This document shows, piece by piece, positions 8,625-17,348 of a stretch of 64,000 nt of DNA. The notes under the pieces are model-generated. The model saw only the letters and a program-made list of their open reading frames with translations, was not told where the DNA came from and made no database searches. Both the position numbers and the translations under genes were made by a program. Position 1 is the first letter of the stretch. The number at the start of each line of letters is the position of its first letter. The stretch covers positions 1 to 64,000 of the forward strand of contig NZ_BAAALT010000003.1 of assembly GCF_039528515.1 (NCBI RefSeq). Direction: 5' to 3'. The stretch comes from Luedemannella flava (GTDB taxonomy: Bacteria > Actinomycetota > Actinomycetes > Mycobacteriales > Micromonosporaceae).

Positions 8625-10517
8625 ATGCCGAAGGCAGTGGGTATCGACCTTGGCACGACGAATTCGGTGATCGCCACCATGGAGGGCGGTCAGGCCGCGG
8701 TCATCCCGAACGCGGAAGGGTCCAGGACGACGCCGTCGGTGGTGGCGTTCACCGAGGCGGGGGAGCGGCTGGTCGGCCAGCTCGCCCGCCGGCAGTCGAT
8801 CCTGAATCCGAAGGGGACGATCTACTCGGCGAAACGTTTTATCGGCCGGCGGTACGACGAGGTGGCCAGTGAGCTCAACGCGGTCACCTTCGACGTGGTG
8901 TCGGGGCCGGACGGTGCCGTGCGGTTCAAGGTGCGCGACAGGCTCTACGCGCCGGAGGAGGTCTCCGCGCTGGTACTGCGCAAGCTGGTGGAGGATGCCT
9001 CGAAGTACCTGGGCGAGAAGGTGACCGAGGCGGTCATCACGGTGCCGGCGTACTTCAACGACGCGCAGCGGCAGGCGACCAAGGACGCCGGTCGCATCGC
9101 CGGGCTGGACGTGCTGCGGATCATCAATGAGCCGACCGCGGCGGCCCTGGCCTACGGGCTGGACAAGCGCCAGCACGAGACGGTTCTGGTGTTCGACCTC
9201 GGCGGCGGGACGTTCGACGTGAGCCTCCTCGACGTCGGGGACGGCGTGGTGGAGGTGCGGGCGACGGCCGGCGACACCCATCTGGGCGGGGACGACCTCG
9301 ACCGGCGCGTCGTCGACCACCTGGCCGACGAGTTCCAGCGCTCCGACGGTATCGACCTGCGCCGCGACCCGCAGGCGTTGCAGCGGTTGTTCGAGGCGGC
9401 GGAGCGGGCGAAGGTGGAGCTGTCCTCGGTCAGCCAGACCACCGTGAACCTGCCGTTCATCACGGCCGACGCGAACGGGCCCAAGCACCTGAACATGACG
9501 CTGACCCGGGCCAGGTTCGAGGATCTCACCCGGGACCTGATCGAGCGCTGCCTCGGCCCGGTCGAGCGGGCCATGACCGACGCGAAGGTCACCGCGAACG
9601 ACATCGACGAGGTGATCCTGGTCGGCGGGTCGACCCGGATCCCGGCCGTGCAGCAGCTGGTGCGCCGCCTGACCGGCGGCAAGGACCCGAACATGACGGT
9701 CAACCCGGACGAGGTGGTCGCGCTCGGCGCCGCCATCCAGGCCGGGGTCATCAAGGGCGAGGTCAAGGACGTACTGCTGCTGGACGTCACCCCGTTGTCG
9801 CTGGGCGTGGAGACGATGGGCGGCCTGATGACGAAGGTCATCGAGCGCAACACGACGATCCCGGCCCGCCGGACCGAGGTGTTCAGCACCGCCGAGGACA
9901 ACCAGCCGGCCGTCGACATCGTGGTGCTGCAGGGCGAGCGCGAGCGGGCCGCCGACAACCGGGTACTGGGCCGGTTCCGGCTGGAGAACATCCGGCCGGC
10001 TCCGCGCGGGGTACCGCAGATCGAGGTCACCTTCGACATCGACACCAACGGCATCCTGAACGTCACCGCCCGGGACTCCGACACCGGCGCGGAGCAGCGC
10101 ATCACGATCAGCGAGACGACGAACCTGGACACCTCCGAGATCGAGCGCATGGTCGCCGACGCGGAACGGAACCGGGACGCCGACACCCGCCTGCGCCAGC
10201 TCATCGACGCCCGCAACGAGCTCGACGCGGCCGCCTACCAGGTGGAGCACCGGCTGGGCGAGCTGGGTGACGCGGTGCCGGTCCACGAGAAGGCCCGGGC
10301 CGAGACCCTCGTCGCCGACGCCCGCCAGGCCATCAAGGAGGAGGCGCCGCTGGAGCGCCTGCGGTCGCTGACCGGCGAGCTGCGGCAGGTCTACCAGAGC
10401 CTGGGTGCGGCGGGCGTCCCGCCGCCGCGCCGGGAGCCGTCCGATGGCCAGCCGGGCGGCCAGTCCGGTGGTGCTCAGGACGACGACGTCATCGATGCCG
10501 AGTTCAGCGCGGGGTGA
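8625..10517 (+). CDS. dnaK: Chaperone DnaK (Hsp70)
   Basis: 630-aa Hsp70. The ATPase domain has the phosphate-1 motif GIDLGTTNSV at the N-terminus, IINEPTAAALAYGL, and the phosphate-2 loop DLGGGTFDVS. The substrate-binding domain follows, with the helical lid and the acidic actinobacterial end DDDVIDAEF. I placed the start at the ATG at 8625 because GGAGG at 8612-8616 is 8 bases upstream; GTG 8610 and ATG 8619 are too close or upstream of that site. It folds and refolds proteins with GrpE and DnaJ, which follow directly. The surrounding oxidoreductase/SRPBCC genes and the shortened DnaJ suggest a second, stress-dedicated DnaK copy rather than the housekeeping locus. Confidence 0.97.
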   Translation: MPKAVGIDLGTTNSVIATMEGGQAAVIPNAEGSRTTPSVVAFTEAGERLVGQLARRQSILNPKGTIYSAKRFIGRRYDEVASELNAVTFDVVSGPDGAVRFKVRDRLYAPEEVSALVLRKLVEDASKYLGEKVTEAVITVPAYFNDAQRQATKDAGRIAGLDVLRIINEPTAAALAYGLDKRQHETVLVFDLGGGTFDVSLLDVGDGVVEVRATAGDTHLGGDDLDRRVVDHLADEFQRSDGIDLRRDPQALQRLFEAAERAKVELSSVSQTTVNLPFITADANGPKHLNMTLTRARFEDLTRDLIERCLGPVERAMTDAKVTANDIDEVILVGGSTRIPAVQQLVRRLTGGKDPNMTVNPDEVVALGAAIQAGVIKGEVKDVLLLDVTPLSLGVETMGGLMTKVIERNTTIPARRTEVFSTAEDNQPAVDIVVLQGERERAADNRVLGRFRLENIRPAPRGVPQIEVTFDIDTNGILNVTARDSDTGAEQRITISETTNLDTSEIERMVADAERNRDADTRLRQLIDARNELDAAAYQVEHRLGELGDAVPVHEKARAETLVADARQAIKEEAPLERLRSLTGELRQVYQSLGAAGVPPPRREPSDGQPGGQSGGAQDDDVIDAEFSAG

Positions 10518-10522
10518 GGGGG

Positions 10523-11011
10523 ATGACCGACGAGCAGGCGACCGACCCGCCGACCGTGGAGTCGGCCGAGGCCAGCGAGCTGCGGGCCCGCGTCGCTGAG
10601 CTGGAGGACCGGTGGCGGCGCGCGCTCGCCGACTTCGACAACCTGCGCAAGCGGGTCGCCCGCGAGTCGGCGACCCAGCGTGACGCCGAGCGGGCCCGGG
10701 TGGCGGGGCTCTGGCTGCCGGTCGTCGACAACCTCGATCTCGCCCTGGAGCACGCGGCCGACGACCCGTCCGCGATCGTGGAAGGCGTCCGGGCGGTCCG
10801 GGAGCAGGCTCTCGACATCCTGGCCCGGCTCGGGTTCCCCCAGCGTTCCGACGTGGGGGAGCGGTTCGACCCGGCCGGGCACGAGGCGGTGGCCGCCGTC
10901 TCCGTCCCGGACACGTCGCCCGGCACCGTCGTGCAGGTGGTACGGCCGGGGTACGGGGCCGGCGAGCACCTGTTGCGTCCGGCGGCCGTGGTCGTGGCGA
11001 AGGGCGACTGA
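10523..11011 (+). CDS. grpE: Nucleotide exchange factor GrpE
   Basis: 162-aa GrpE, which releases ADP from DnaK. The N-terminal helix (ELRARVAELEDRWRRALADFDNLRKRV) is the long coiled-coil dimer helix of GrpE. The C-terminal beta domain contains FDPAGHEAVAAV and the conserved tail VLRPAAVVVAKG-like segment. The ATG at 10523 follows AGGGGG five bases upstream and is preferred to the GTG at 10514, which overlaps the dnaK stop. It is short for the family because the disordered N-terminal extension is almost absent. Confidence 0.93.
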   Translation: MTDEQATDPPTVESAEASELRARVAELEDRWRRALADFDNLRKRVARESATQRDAERARVAGLWLPVVDNLDLALEHAADDPSAIVEGVRAVREQALDILARLGFPQRSDVGERFDPAGHEAVAAVSVPDTSPGTVVQVVRPGYGAGEHLLRPAAVVVAKGD

Positions 11012-11967
11012 TGGCGGCCCGGCGCGACTTCTACGAAGCCCTGGGAGTGGCGAGAAGCGCCAGCCGGGATGAGATCCAGCGGGCCTACCGGAAGCTGGCG
11101 CGGCAGTACCACCCGGACATGAACAAGGAGCCGGCCGCCGAAGAGCGGTTCAAGGAGATCTCCGAGGCGTACGACGTGCTGTCCGACCCGGACGCCCGCC
11201 AGCGGTACGACCAGTTCGGCCCCGGCTTCCGCCAGGTCGCTGCGGGCGTCGACCCGCAGGCCTGGGCCGCGCGCGGCCGGGCGGGCCCCGGTGCCCGACC
11301 CGGCGCCGGCGCGCGGCGCGGTGGCGGCCCAGGCTCCGGTCCGGACGTCTGGTTCGACGCGGGTTCCGCCGACGATATCGGTCTCGATGACCTGCTCGGT
11401 GGCTTCTTCGGCGGCCGTGGCCGGCGTGGCTGGGGCCCGATTGCGGGAGCCGACCAGGAGGCGGAGCTCACTCTCACGGTCGACGAGGCATACCGGGGCG
11501 GGCGCCGGCGGGTCTCGCTCGACGGGCGCGACCTCGCCGTCACGATTCCGGCCGGGGTCGCCGACGGCCAGCGGATCCGGCTCGCCGGCCAGGGTGGACG
11601 GGGTACCGACGGCGCCGCCCCGGGCGACCTCTACCTCGTCGTCCGCCTGGCGCCGCACCCGCGCTACCGGGTCGACGGCAGGGACATCACCGTCGACCTG
11701 CCCCTGACGCCCTGGGAGGCGGCGCTCGGCGCGTCGGTCGCGATCGACACCCCGGGTGGCGAGACCAAGGTGAAGGTACCGGCCGGCACGTCGTCCGGGC
11801 GGCGGCTGCGGCTGCGCGGACGGGGCCTGCCGCACCCCCGGGGTAGGCCCGGGGACCTGTACGCCGAAGCCAAGATCATGGTGCCCGCCACGCCGTCCGA
11901 CGACGAGCGGCGGTTGTTCGAGCAGCTCGCCGCGGTGTCCACGTTCGACCCCAGGAGGCAGCGGTGA
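11011..11967 (+). CDS. DnaJ-family co-chaperone without zinc finger (CbpA type)
   Basis: 318-aa Hsp40. The J domain is at residues 5-70 with the HPD motif at 34-36 (YHPDMNKE). It is followed by a Gly/Arg-rich linker (RGRAGPGARPGAGARRGGG) and the two C-terminal substrate-binding beta domains (LTLTVDEAYRGGRRRV and YRVDGRDITVDLPLTPWEAALG). The four CxxCxGxG zinc repeats of DnaJ are absent, so this is a type II/CbpA-like co-chaperone. The ATG overlaps the grpE stop (TGATG). It stimulates DnaK ATPase, and the next gene may modulate it. Confidence 0.93.
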   Translation: MAARRDFYEALGVARSASRDEIQRAYRKLARQYHPDMNKEPAAEERFKEISEAYDVLSDPDARQRYDQFGPGFRQVAAGVDPQAWAARGRAGPGARPGAGARRGGGPGSGPDVWFDAGSADDIGLDDLLGGFFGGRGRRGWGPIAGADQEAELTLTVDEAYRGGRRRVSLDGRDLAVTIPAGVADGQRIRLAGQGGRGTDGAAPGDLYLVVRLAPHPRYRVDGRDITVDLPLTPWEAALGASVAIDTPGGETKVKVPAGTSSGRRLRLRGRGLPHPRGRPGDLYAEAKIMVPATPSDDERRLFEQLAAVSTFDPRRQR

Positions 11968-12308
11968 GCTATCCCCTCGTCCCGTCGTCCACGCTCGCCG
12001 GCCGCGGCCCGGATCCCGGGTGCCGCGACGTCGAGTCGTTCGCCCGCGCGACCCGGCTCCATCCGGACGTGGTCCGCCACCTCGTGGTACTCGGGCTGCT
12101 CGACCCGCAGCGCGACCGGGCCGGCCGGCTCTGGTTCCCGCCGGCGCAGCTCGTAGTCGCGGCCCGCATCCAGCGACTGCGCAGCGCGTTCGCCCTCAAC
12201 TACGCCGCCATCGGGCTCGTCCTCGACCTGCTCGACCGCGTCACCGAGCTGGAACGCGAGCTGCGCACGGCGCCACAGAGACCCGCCGGAGGCCGGTCAT
12301 GGACCTGA
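11964..12308 (+). CDS. CbpM/HspR-like MerR-family protein
   Basis: 114-aa protein with a MerR-type winged-helix N-half (ESFARATRLHPDVVRHLVVLGLLDP) and a helical C-terminal part (LLDRVTELERELR). The length and gene order, directly after a CbpA-type DnaJ, match CbpM, which binds and restrains CbpA. The same position in actinobacterial dnaK operons is occupied by the repressor HspR, a related MerR protein, so a DNA-binding role on the upstream HAIR-like site cannot be excluded. The GTG at 11964 has an AGGAGG site just upstream. The gene overlaps dnaJ by 4 bases and clpB by 10. Confidence 0.8.
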   Translation: MSYPLVPSSTLAGRGPDPGCRDVESFARATRLHPDVVRHLVVLGLLDPQRDRAGRLWFPPAQLVVAARIQRLRSAFALNYAAIGLVLDLLDRVTELERELRTAPQRPAGGRSWT

Positions 12309-14923
12309 ACCGCCTGACCCAGAAGTCGCAGGAGGCCCTGCACGACGCGCAGACGAAGGGGCTGCGCTACGGGCACACCGAGGTCGACGGGGAACACCTG
12401 TTGCTCGCGCTGCTCGACCAGCCCGAGGGCCTGGTGCCCCGGCTGCTCGACGCGGCCGGCACCGATCCCGACAAGTTGCGCGCGCGACTGGAGGACGAGC
12501 TGGACCGCCGCCCCCGGGTCAGCGGACCGGGCGCCGCACCCGGCCAGGTCTACGTGACCCAGCGCCTGGCCCGGTTGTTCGACGCCGCCGAGCGGGAAGC
12601 GAAGCGGCTCAAGGACGAGTACGTGTCGGTCGAGCACCTGGTGATCGCTCTGCTCGACGAGGGCTCCGCAACGGCCGCCGGGCGGCTGCTGCAGGCCGAA
12701 GGGCTGACCCGCCAACGTTTCCTGGAGGCGTTGACCGGGATCCGCGGCAACCAGCGGGTCACCTCCGCGATGCCGGAGGTCGCGTACGAGGCGCTGGCCA
12801 AGTACGGCCGGGATCTGGTCACCGACGCGGCCGCCGGAAAACTTGACCCGGTCATCGGGCGCGACAGCGAGATCCGGCGTGTGGTGCAGATCCTGTCCCG
12901 CAAGACGAAGAACAACCCGGTCCTCATCGGGGATCCGGGCGTCGGGAAGACCGCGATCGTCGAAGGGCTGGCCCAGCGGATCACCCGCGGCGACGTGCCC
13001 GAGGGGCTACGCGACAAGATCGTCTTCGCGCTGGACATGGGTTCGCTGGTCGCCGGCGCCAAGTACCGGGGCGAGTTCGAGGAACGGCTCAAGGCGGTAC
13101 TGGGCGAGGTGCGCGCCGCCGAGGGTCGGATCCTGCTGTTCGTGGACGAGCTGCACACGGTCGTCGGCGCCGGGGCGGCCGAGGGCTCGATGGACGCGGG
13201 CAACATGCTCAAGCCGATGCTCGCCCGGGGCGAGCTGCACATGATCGGCGCGACGACCATCGACGAGTACCGCAGGCACATCGAAAAGGACGCCGCGTTG
13301 GAGCGCCGGTTCCAGCCGGTGCTCGTGGAGGAACCCTCCGAGGAGGACGCCATCTCGATCCTGCGCGGGCTGCGCGAACGCCTGGAGGTGTTCCACGGTG
13401 TGAAGATCGCCGACAACGCGCTCGTGTCCGCCGTGGTGCTCAGTCACCGGTACATCTCCGACCGGTTCCTGCCCGACAAGGCCATCGACCTGGTCGACGA
13501 GGCGTGCGCGATGCTGCGTACCGAGATCGACTCGATGCCGGCCGAGCTGGACGAGCTGACCCGTCGGGTGACCCGCCTGGAGATCGAGGAAGCGGCGCTT
13601 GCCAAGGAGGACGACCCGGCCAGCCGGGTCCGGTTGGAGCAGCTGCGCAAGGAGCTGGCCGACCTGCGCGCGGAGGCCGACGCGCTGCGCGCGCAGTGGG
13701 ACGCCGAACGCCAGGCGCTCAGGCGGGTGCAGGAGCTGCGCCAGGAGATCGAGCAGGTCCGCTACGAGGCGGACGAGGCCCAACGCCGGTACGACCTCAA
13801 CCAGGCCGCGGAACTGCGCCACGGCCGGCTGCCCGAGCTGGAGCGCCGGCTGGAGGCCGAGGAGCAACGGCTGTCGGCGAAGCAGGGCGGCAGGCGGCTG
13901 CTGCGCGAGGTGGTCACCGAGGAGGAGATCGCCGGGATCGTGTCCCGCTGGACCGGCATCCCCGTCAGCCGCCTCGCGGAGGGTGAGCGGGAGAAGCTGC
14001 TGCGGCTGGACGAGATCCTCCACGAGCGCGTGATCGGGCAGGACGAGGCCGTGCAGCTGGTGGCCGACGCCATCATCCGCGCCCGGTCCGGCATCAAGGA
14101 CCCGCGCCGGCCGATCGGGTCGTTCGTCTTCCTCGGGCCGACCGGGGTCGGCAAGACCGAGCTGGCCAGAGCGCTGGCCGCCGCGCTGTTCGACACCGAG
14201 GAGAACATCGTCCGCCTCGATATGAGCGAGTACCAGGAGCGGCACACGGTCAGCCGGCTCGTCGGGGCGCCGCCCGGCTACGTCGGATACGCGGAGGGCG
14301 GGCAGCTCACCGAGGCGGTGCGCCGAAAGCCGTACTCGGTGGTGCTCTTCGACGAGATCGAGAAGGCGCACACGGACGTGTTCAACACCCTGCTCCAGGT
14401 CCTCGACGACGGCCGCCTCACCGACGCGCAGGGCCGCACGGTCGACTTCCGCAACACCGTGATCATCATGACCTCCAACATCGGGTCGGCGTACCTTCTC
14501 GACGGCGTCACCGCCGACGGTGAGATCAAGGAGGACGCCCGCAACGCGGTGCTGGGCGAGCTACGCGGGGACTTCCGTCCCGAGTTCCTCAACCGCGTCG
14601 ACGACATCGTGCTCTTCAAGCCGCTGACCCAGGCGGAGATCGAGCGCATCGTCGAACTCATGTTCGCCGATGTCCGCGCCCGGCTGGCCGAAAGGCGGAT
14701 CCGCCTGGAGCTGAGTGAGGACGCCGGCCGGTTCATCGCCAGGCGTGGCTACGACCCGGTGTACGGAGCGCGGCCACTGCGTCGCTTCATTGCCCGCGAG
14801 GTAGAGACGCGCGTCGGCCGCGCGCTGCTGGAGCGGGAGGTCCGCGACGGCGCGCTGATCCGGATCGACGTCAAGGGCGACGAACTGACCGTCGCCTTCG
14901 AGAACTCCCCGGAGGCTGTCTGA
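12299..14923 (+). CDS. clpB: ATP-dependent disaggregase ClpB
   Basis: 874-aa Hsp100. It has the N-terminal repeat domain (MDLNRLTQKSQEALHDAQ), a first AAA+ module with Walker A GDPGVGKT (211-218), and a long charged coiled-coil middle domain (residues ~400-540) typical of ClpB. A second AAA+ module follows with Walker A GPTGVGKT (613-620). The linker motif RWTGIPVSRL is present. It pulls proteins out of aggregates and hands them to DnaK, which is encoded in the same operon. The ATG at 12299 lies inside the end of the preceding gene and is chosen because MDLNRLT is the conserved family start. A hairpin follows the stop. Confidence 0.97.
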   Translation: MDLNRLTQKSQEALHDAQTKGLRYGHTEVDGEHLLLALLDQPEGLVPRLLDAAGTDPDKLRARLEDELDRRPRVSGPGAAPGQVYVTQRLARLFDAAEREAKRLKDEYVSVEHLVIALLDEGSATAAGRLLQAEGLTRQRFLEALTGIRGNQRVTSAMPEVAYEALAKYGRDLVTDAAAGKLDPVIGRDSEIRRVVQILSRKTKNNPVLIGDPGVGKTAIVEGLAQRITRGDVPEGLRDKIVFALDMGSLVAGAKYRGEFEERLKAVLGEVRAAEGRILLFVDELHTVVGAGAAEGSMDAGNMLKPMLARGELHMIGATTIDEYRRHIEKDAALERRFQPVLVEEPSEEDAISILRGLRERLEVFHGVKIADNALVSAVVLSHRYISDRFLPDKAIDLVDEACAMLRTEIDSMPAELDELTRRVTRLEIEEAALAKEDDPASRVRLEQLRKELADLRAEADALRAQWDAERQALRRVQELRQEIEQVRYEADEAQRRYDLNQAAELRHGRLPELERRLEAEEQRLSAKQGGRRLLREVVTEEEIAGIVSRWTGIPVSRLAEGEREKLLRLDEILHERVIGQDEAVQLVADAIIRARSGIKDPRRPIGSFVFLGPTGVGKTELARALAAALFDTEENIVRLDMSEYQERHTVSRLVGAPPGYVGYAEGGQLTEAVRRKPYSVVLFDEIEKAHTDVFNTLLQVLDDGRLTDAQGRTVDFRNTVIIMTSNIGSAYLLDGVTADGEIKEDARNAVLGELRGDFRPEFLNRVDDIVLFKPLTQAEIERIVELMFADVRARLAERRIRLELSEDAGRFIARRGYDPVYGARPLRRFIAREVETRVGRALLEREVRDGALIRIDVKGDELTVAFENSPEAV

Positions 14924-14932
14924 AGCCGCCCC

Positions 14933-14961
14933 GGTGGGCCGGACAGGTTGTCCGGCCCACC
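14933..14961. terminator. Hairpin after clpB
   Basis: A perfect 13-bp inverted repeat (GGTGGGCCGGACA, 3-base loop, TGTCCGGCCCACC) begins 10 bases after the clpB stop. There is no U-tract, as usual for high-GC actinobacteria. It probably ends the 8-kb stress operon and also protects against read-through from the converging gene. Confidence 0.75.
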
Positions 14962-15025
14962 GCGGCGACGTCGATCCCTGGTGTGTCCACCGGGTTCACG
15001 CCGGCCCGCGAGTACCGGCAGGTGC

Positions 15026-15796
15026 TCAGGACATCACGCAGGCGCGCCCGTTGACCGTGCATGACACCGAAGTGGGCGCCTTCTGGTCTGAGATGTCGAA
15101 CTGCACCCGTAGCGTCTGGCCGTTTCCCGCCGCCAGCGGGGCGCCCGCGGTAAATGTCCAGCTGTTGCCGGTCCGACCGACCTTGGGAGACGGGGCGCCG
15201 TCGACCCAGGCCGCGGCGTTTGCCGTGATTCCGCTGCCGTAGGTGAGCAGGATGGTCCAGCTCTGCTGGCTGGCGGTGTCGTTGTGGAGCACCACGGACG
15301 CCTGGAAGCGCCCTGTCCAGACGACGTCGAGTGAGTAGGTCCCCGCCAGGGTCGCGGTGGCGGGCGTGGTCCCGGGCTCGGTCGGGGTGGGTCTGGTCGC
15401 GGTGGGGCGCGACCGGGCGGCGGTCGTGGGAACCGGACCGGCCGCTTTCGTGGTGGTCGGGGCCCTGGCCGGCGATCCTATGACGCCGTCGGTCCCGGGG
15501 CTCGGCGTGCCGGCCTGCGACGGCGGTGCGCCCGAGGTCGCCGCGCCGGACGGCGGGACTTCCAGCGGCGCCGTCGGGACGTACGCGGCCGTCGGCGCAC
15601 CGTTGCCGGTCACCGGTTCCGCTGGGCCTTTGGCGCGGCCGACGTCGACCAAGGCCCACGCGCCGCACGCTATGACGAGCACCACGATGGCGATGAGTGC
15701 CACCGGTCCGGGCTCGCGCGGGAACGACGGCAGGCGCCGGCGCACATTCGGCTCCTGCGCCGGCCTCGCGGCGGAATGTCTGCCCACGGCCAACAC
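15026..15796 (-). CDS. Membrane-anchored protein with C-terminal carbohydrate-binding module (CBM2-like)
   Basis: About 256 aa: a short cytoplasmic N-terminus, one transmembrane helix (VALIAIVVLVIACGAWALV), a ~100-residue Pro/Thr/Ala-rich linker, then a ~100-residue beta-sandwich (YSLDVVWTGRFQASVVLHND to the end) with the WTG...W...W pattern and paired terminal cysteines of family 2 carbohydrate-binding modules. No catalytic domain is present, so it may tether the cell or a partner to polysaccharide or chitin. The start is uncertain: I use the GTG at 15796, but an ATG at 15946 would add 50 poorly conserved residues and collide with the divergent gene. Confidence 0.7.
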   Translation of the reverse strand: MLAVGRHSAARPAQEPNVRRRLPSFPREPGPVALIAIVVLVIACGAWALVDVGRAKGPAEPVTGNGAPTAAYVPTAPLEVPPSGAATSGAPPSQAGTPSPGTDGVIGSPARAPTTTKAAGPVPTTAARSRPTATRPTPTEPGTTPATATLAGTYSLDVVWTGRFQASVVLHNDTASQQSWTILLTYGSGITANAAAWVDGAPSPKVGRTGNSWTFTAGAPLAAGNGQTLRVQFDISDQKAPTSVSCTVNGRACVMS

Positions 15797-15944
15797 GATC
15801 TCCGATCCGCCGTTCGGCGCGCAACCGCGCGGGGCGCTCCGCCCGGACCAACTCGGGGTGGCCGGAACGGGAAGCCCACTCCGGGAGCCCTGGCGGCGAG
15901 AGGACTGGCAGTGGATCGCGAAGCCCTCGGGGTACATTCCCGAC

Positions 15945-16208
15945 ATGGATCACCCGCGGCGGCGGTCGAGGAAAGGACCCAACATCGCCTGGGGAGTGGC
16001 CTTTGGATGCCTCATGATCACCATAGCGGCACGCGCACCCTTCCTGCCGTTTCACGGGACGCGATGGGACATAGCCCTGTGGGCCGTCCAGGGCATCTTG
16101 ATGGCCCTCGTGGCCGTCCTCGTTTGGTGGGAGCGGCGCGGCAAGGCTGACCAGTCCGGGGTCGCCGAATCGTGCCGACACGATCGGGAGCACCCTGGGA
16201 GACGATGA
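15945..16208 (+). CDS. Small two-helix membrane protein
   Basis: 87-aa predicted membrane protein. A basic N-terminus (MDHPRRRSRKGP) is followed by two hydrophobic helices (IAWGVAFGCLMITIAARA and IALWAVQGILMALVAVLVWW) and a charged tail. The ATG at 15945 is the most likely start. It is transcribed divergently from the CBM2 membrane protein. I do not recognise the family, and base composition at third positions is only moderately coding-like. Function unknown. Confidence 0.5.
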   Translation: MDHPRRRSRKGPNIAWGVAFGCLMITIAARAPFLPFHGTRWDIALWAVQGILMALVAVLVWWERRGKADQSGVAESCRHDREHPGRR

Positions 16209-16288
16209 CAGGCACAAGCGGGAGTACGACGCGAAGCGTCACCGTCACCCTGACTGTGACCCGAGGCCTGTGCTATTACGCTGTCACC

Positions 16289-17311
16289 GTGTTGCCCGCC
16301 TCCGCTCCGCTGCTGCTCGTGCTGGACGGCAACAGCCTCCTGCACCGGGCATACCACGCGGCGCCGTTCGGGGAGATCCTCGACAAGCAGGGGCGCCCTG
16401 TCTGGGCCATCAGGGGACTGGTAAGCCTCGTGGCCCGGGCCGCGGCGCGGACCAGACCGGACGCCGTCCTGATCGGGTTTGACTGCGCCGAGCATTCCGC
16501 CCGCAAGGACGACTTCTCCGGCTATAAGGCGCACCGCGCGGAGAAACCGGCCGAGCTCGTCGAGCAGTTGCTGGTCGCACCTGAGCTGCTCCGGGCGGCG
16601 GGGCTGGGTACGGTCGTGCCGACGTCCTACGAAGCCGACGACGTGCTCGCCAGTGCCGCCGCCCACGCCCGCCGCGCGGGCTGGCGGTCCGTGGTGGTCA
16701 CCAGCGACCGGGACTCGTTCGCGCTCATCGACGCGTCCACGTCGGTGTTGCGGGTGCGCAACGGGGGTCTCGACGAGGCGACGCTGATGACGGCGACGAC
16801 GCTCACCGCGCTCTGCGGCGTAGAACCCTGGCAGTACCGTGACTTCGCGGCGCTGCGCGGCGACCCGTCGGACAACCTGCCCGGGGTGCGGGGATTCGGC
16901 GCCGCCACGGCCGCCCGGCTGCTGGCCGGGTTCGGCACGGTCGATGCGGCCTGGGCGGCTCAGGACGGCGGGGATGAGCAGGCGGTGCGGGCCGTCGTGG
17001 GCTCCGCGGCCAGCGCCGCCCTGGCCGATCCGGCCATGCGCGAGGCGGTGGAGCGCAATCGCCGGCTCATGCGGATGCGGGACGATCTGCCGATGCCGGC
17101 GCTGGACTCGGTCCGCCTGCCGGTGCCGTTCGGCCGGATGAAGCGGGCCCTGGCGGAGCGTGGGGTCTTCCTCGGCCCGTCGCTGTGGGCCTTGACCGGC
17201 GGCATTCCTCCGGCGGGTGAGGACGACCAGGTGCAGGTTCCGCAGCCGTGGATGTGGTCACCGCGTTCCCGCCGCCGGGAACCCCTACCAGGACAGCTCG
17301 CCCTGTTCTGA
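16289..17311 (+). CDS. 5'-3' exonuclease (DNA polymerase I N-domain family)
   Basis: 340-aa stand-alone flap/5'-3' exonuclease. The N-terminus LLLVLDGNSLLHRAYHA carries the first metal-binding Asp. GFDCAEHSARKDDFSGYKAHR is the helical arch region, and YEADDVLAS with SDRDSFALID holds further acidic metal ligands. The helix-hairpin-helix GDPSDNLPGVRGFGAATAARLL follows. It would process flaps and RNA primers during replication and repair. The GTG at 16289 gives the family-like N-terminus. The ~90-residue C-terminal tail after the core is variable. It stands alone here, with no polymerase domain. Confidence 0.92.
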   Translation: MLPASAPLLLVLDGNSLLHRAYHAAPFGEILDKQGRPVWAIRGLVSLVARAAARTRPDAVLIGFDCAEHSARKDDFSGYKAHRAEKPAELVEQLLVAPELLRAAGLGTVVPTSYEADDVLASAAAHARRAGWRSVVVTSDRDSFALIDASTSVLRVRNGGLDEATLMTATTLTALCGVEPWQYRDFAALRGDPSDNLPGVRGFGAATAARLLAGFGTVDAAWAAQDGGDEQAVRAVVGSAASAALADPAMREAVERNRRLMRMRDDLPMPALDSVRLPVPFGRMKRALAERGVFLGPSLWALTGGIPPAGEDDQVQVPQPWMWSPRSRRREPLPGQLALF

Positions 17312-17332
17312 TGCTGACCGGGGGGCTAAACT

Positions 17333-17348
17333 ATGGATTGTGCATAAG
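17333..17348. promoter_or_regulatory. GntR regulon operator, site 1 (upstream of the regulator gene)
   Basis: ATGGATTGTGCATAAG: an ATTGTGCATAA core with the ATGG flank shared with sites 2, 3 and 5. The last base is the first base of the earliest possible GTG start of the regulator, so binding here would block its own expression. The core fits the TNGT...ACNA pattern bound by FadR/FCD-type GntR proteins. Confidence 0.75.

Noticed and set aside
8598..10286. Minus-strand open frame opposite dnaK
   Set aside because: Shadow of a highly conserved gene; no ribosome binding site or family resemblance.
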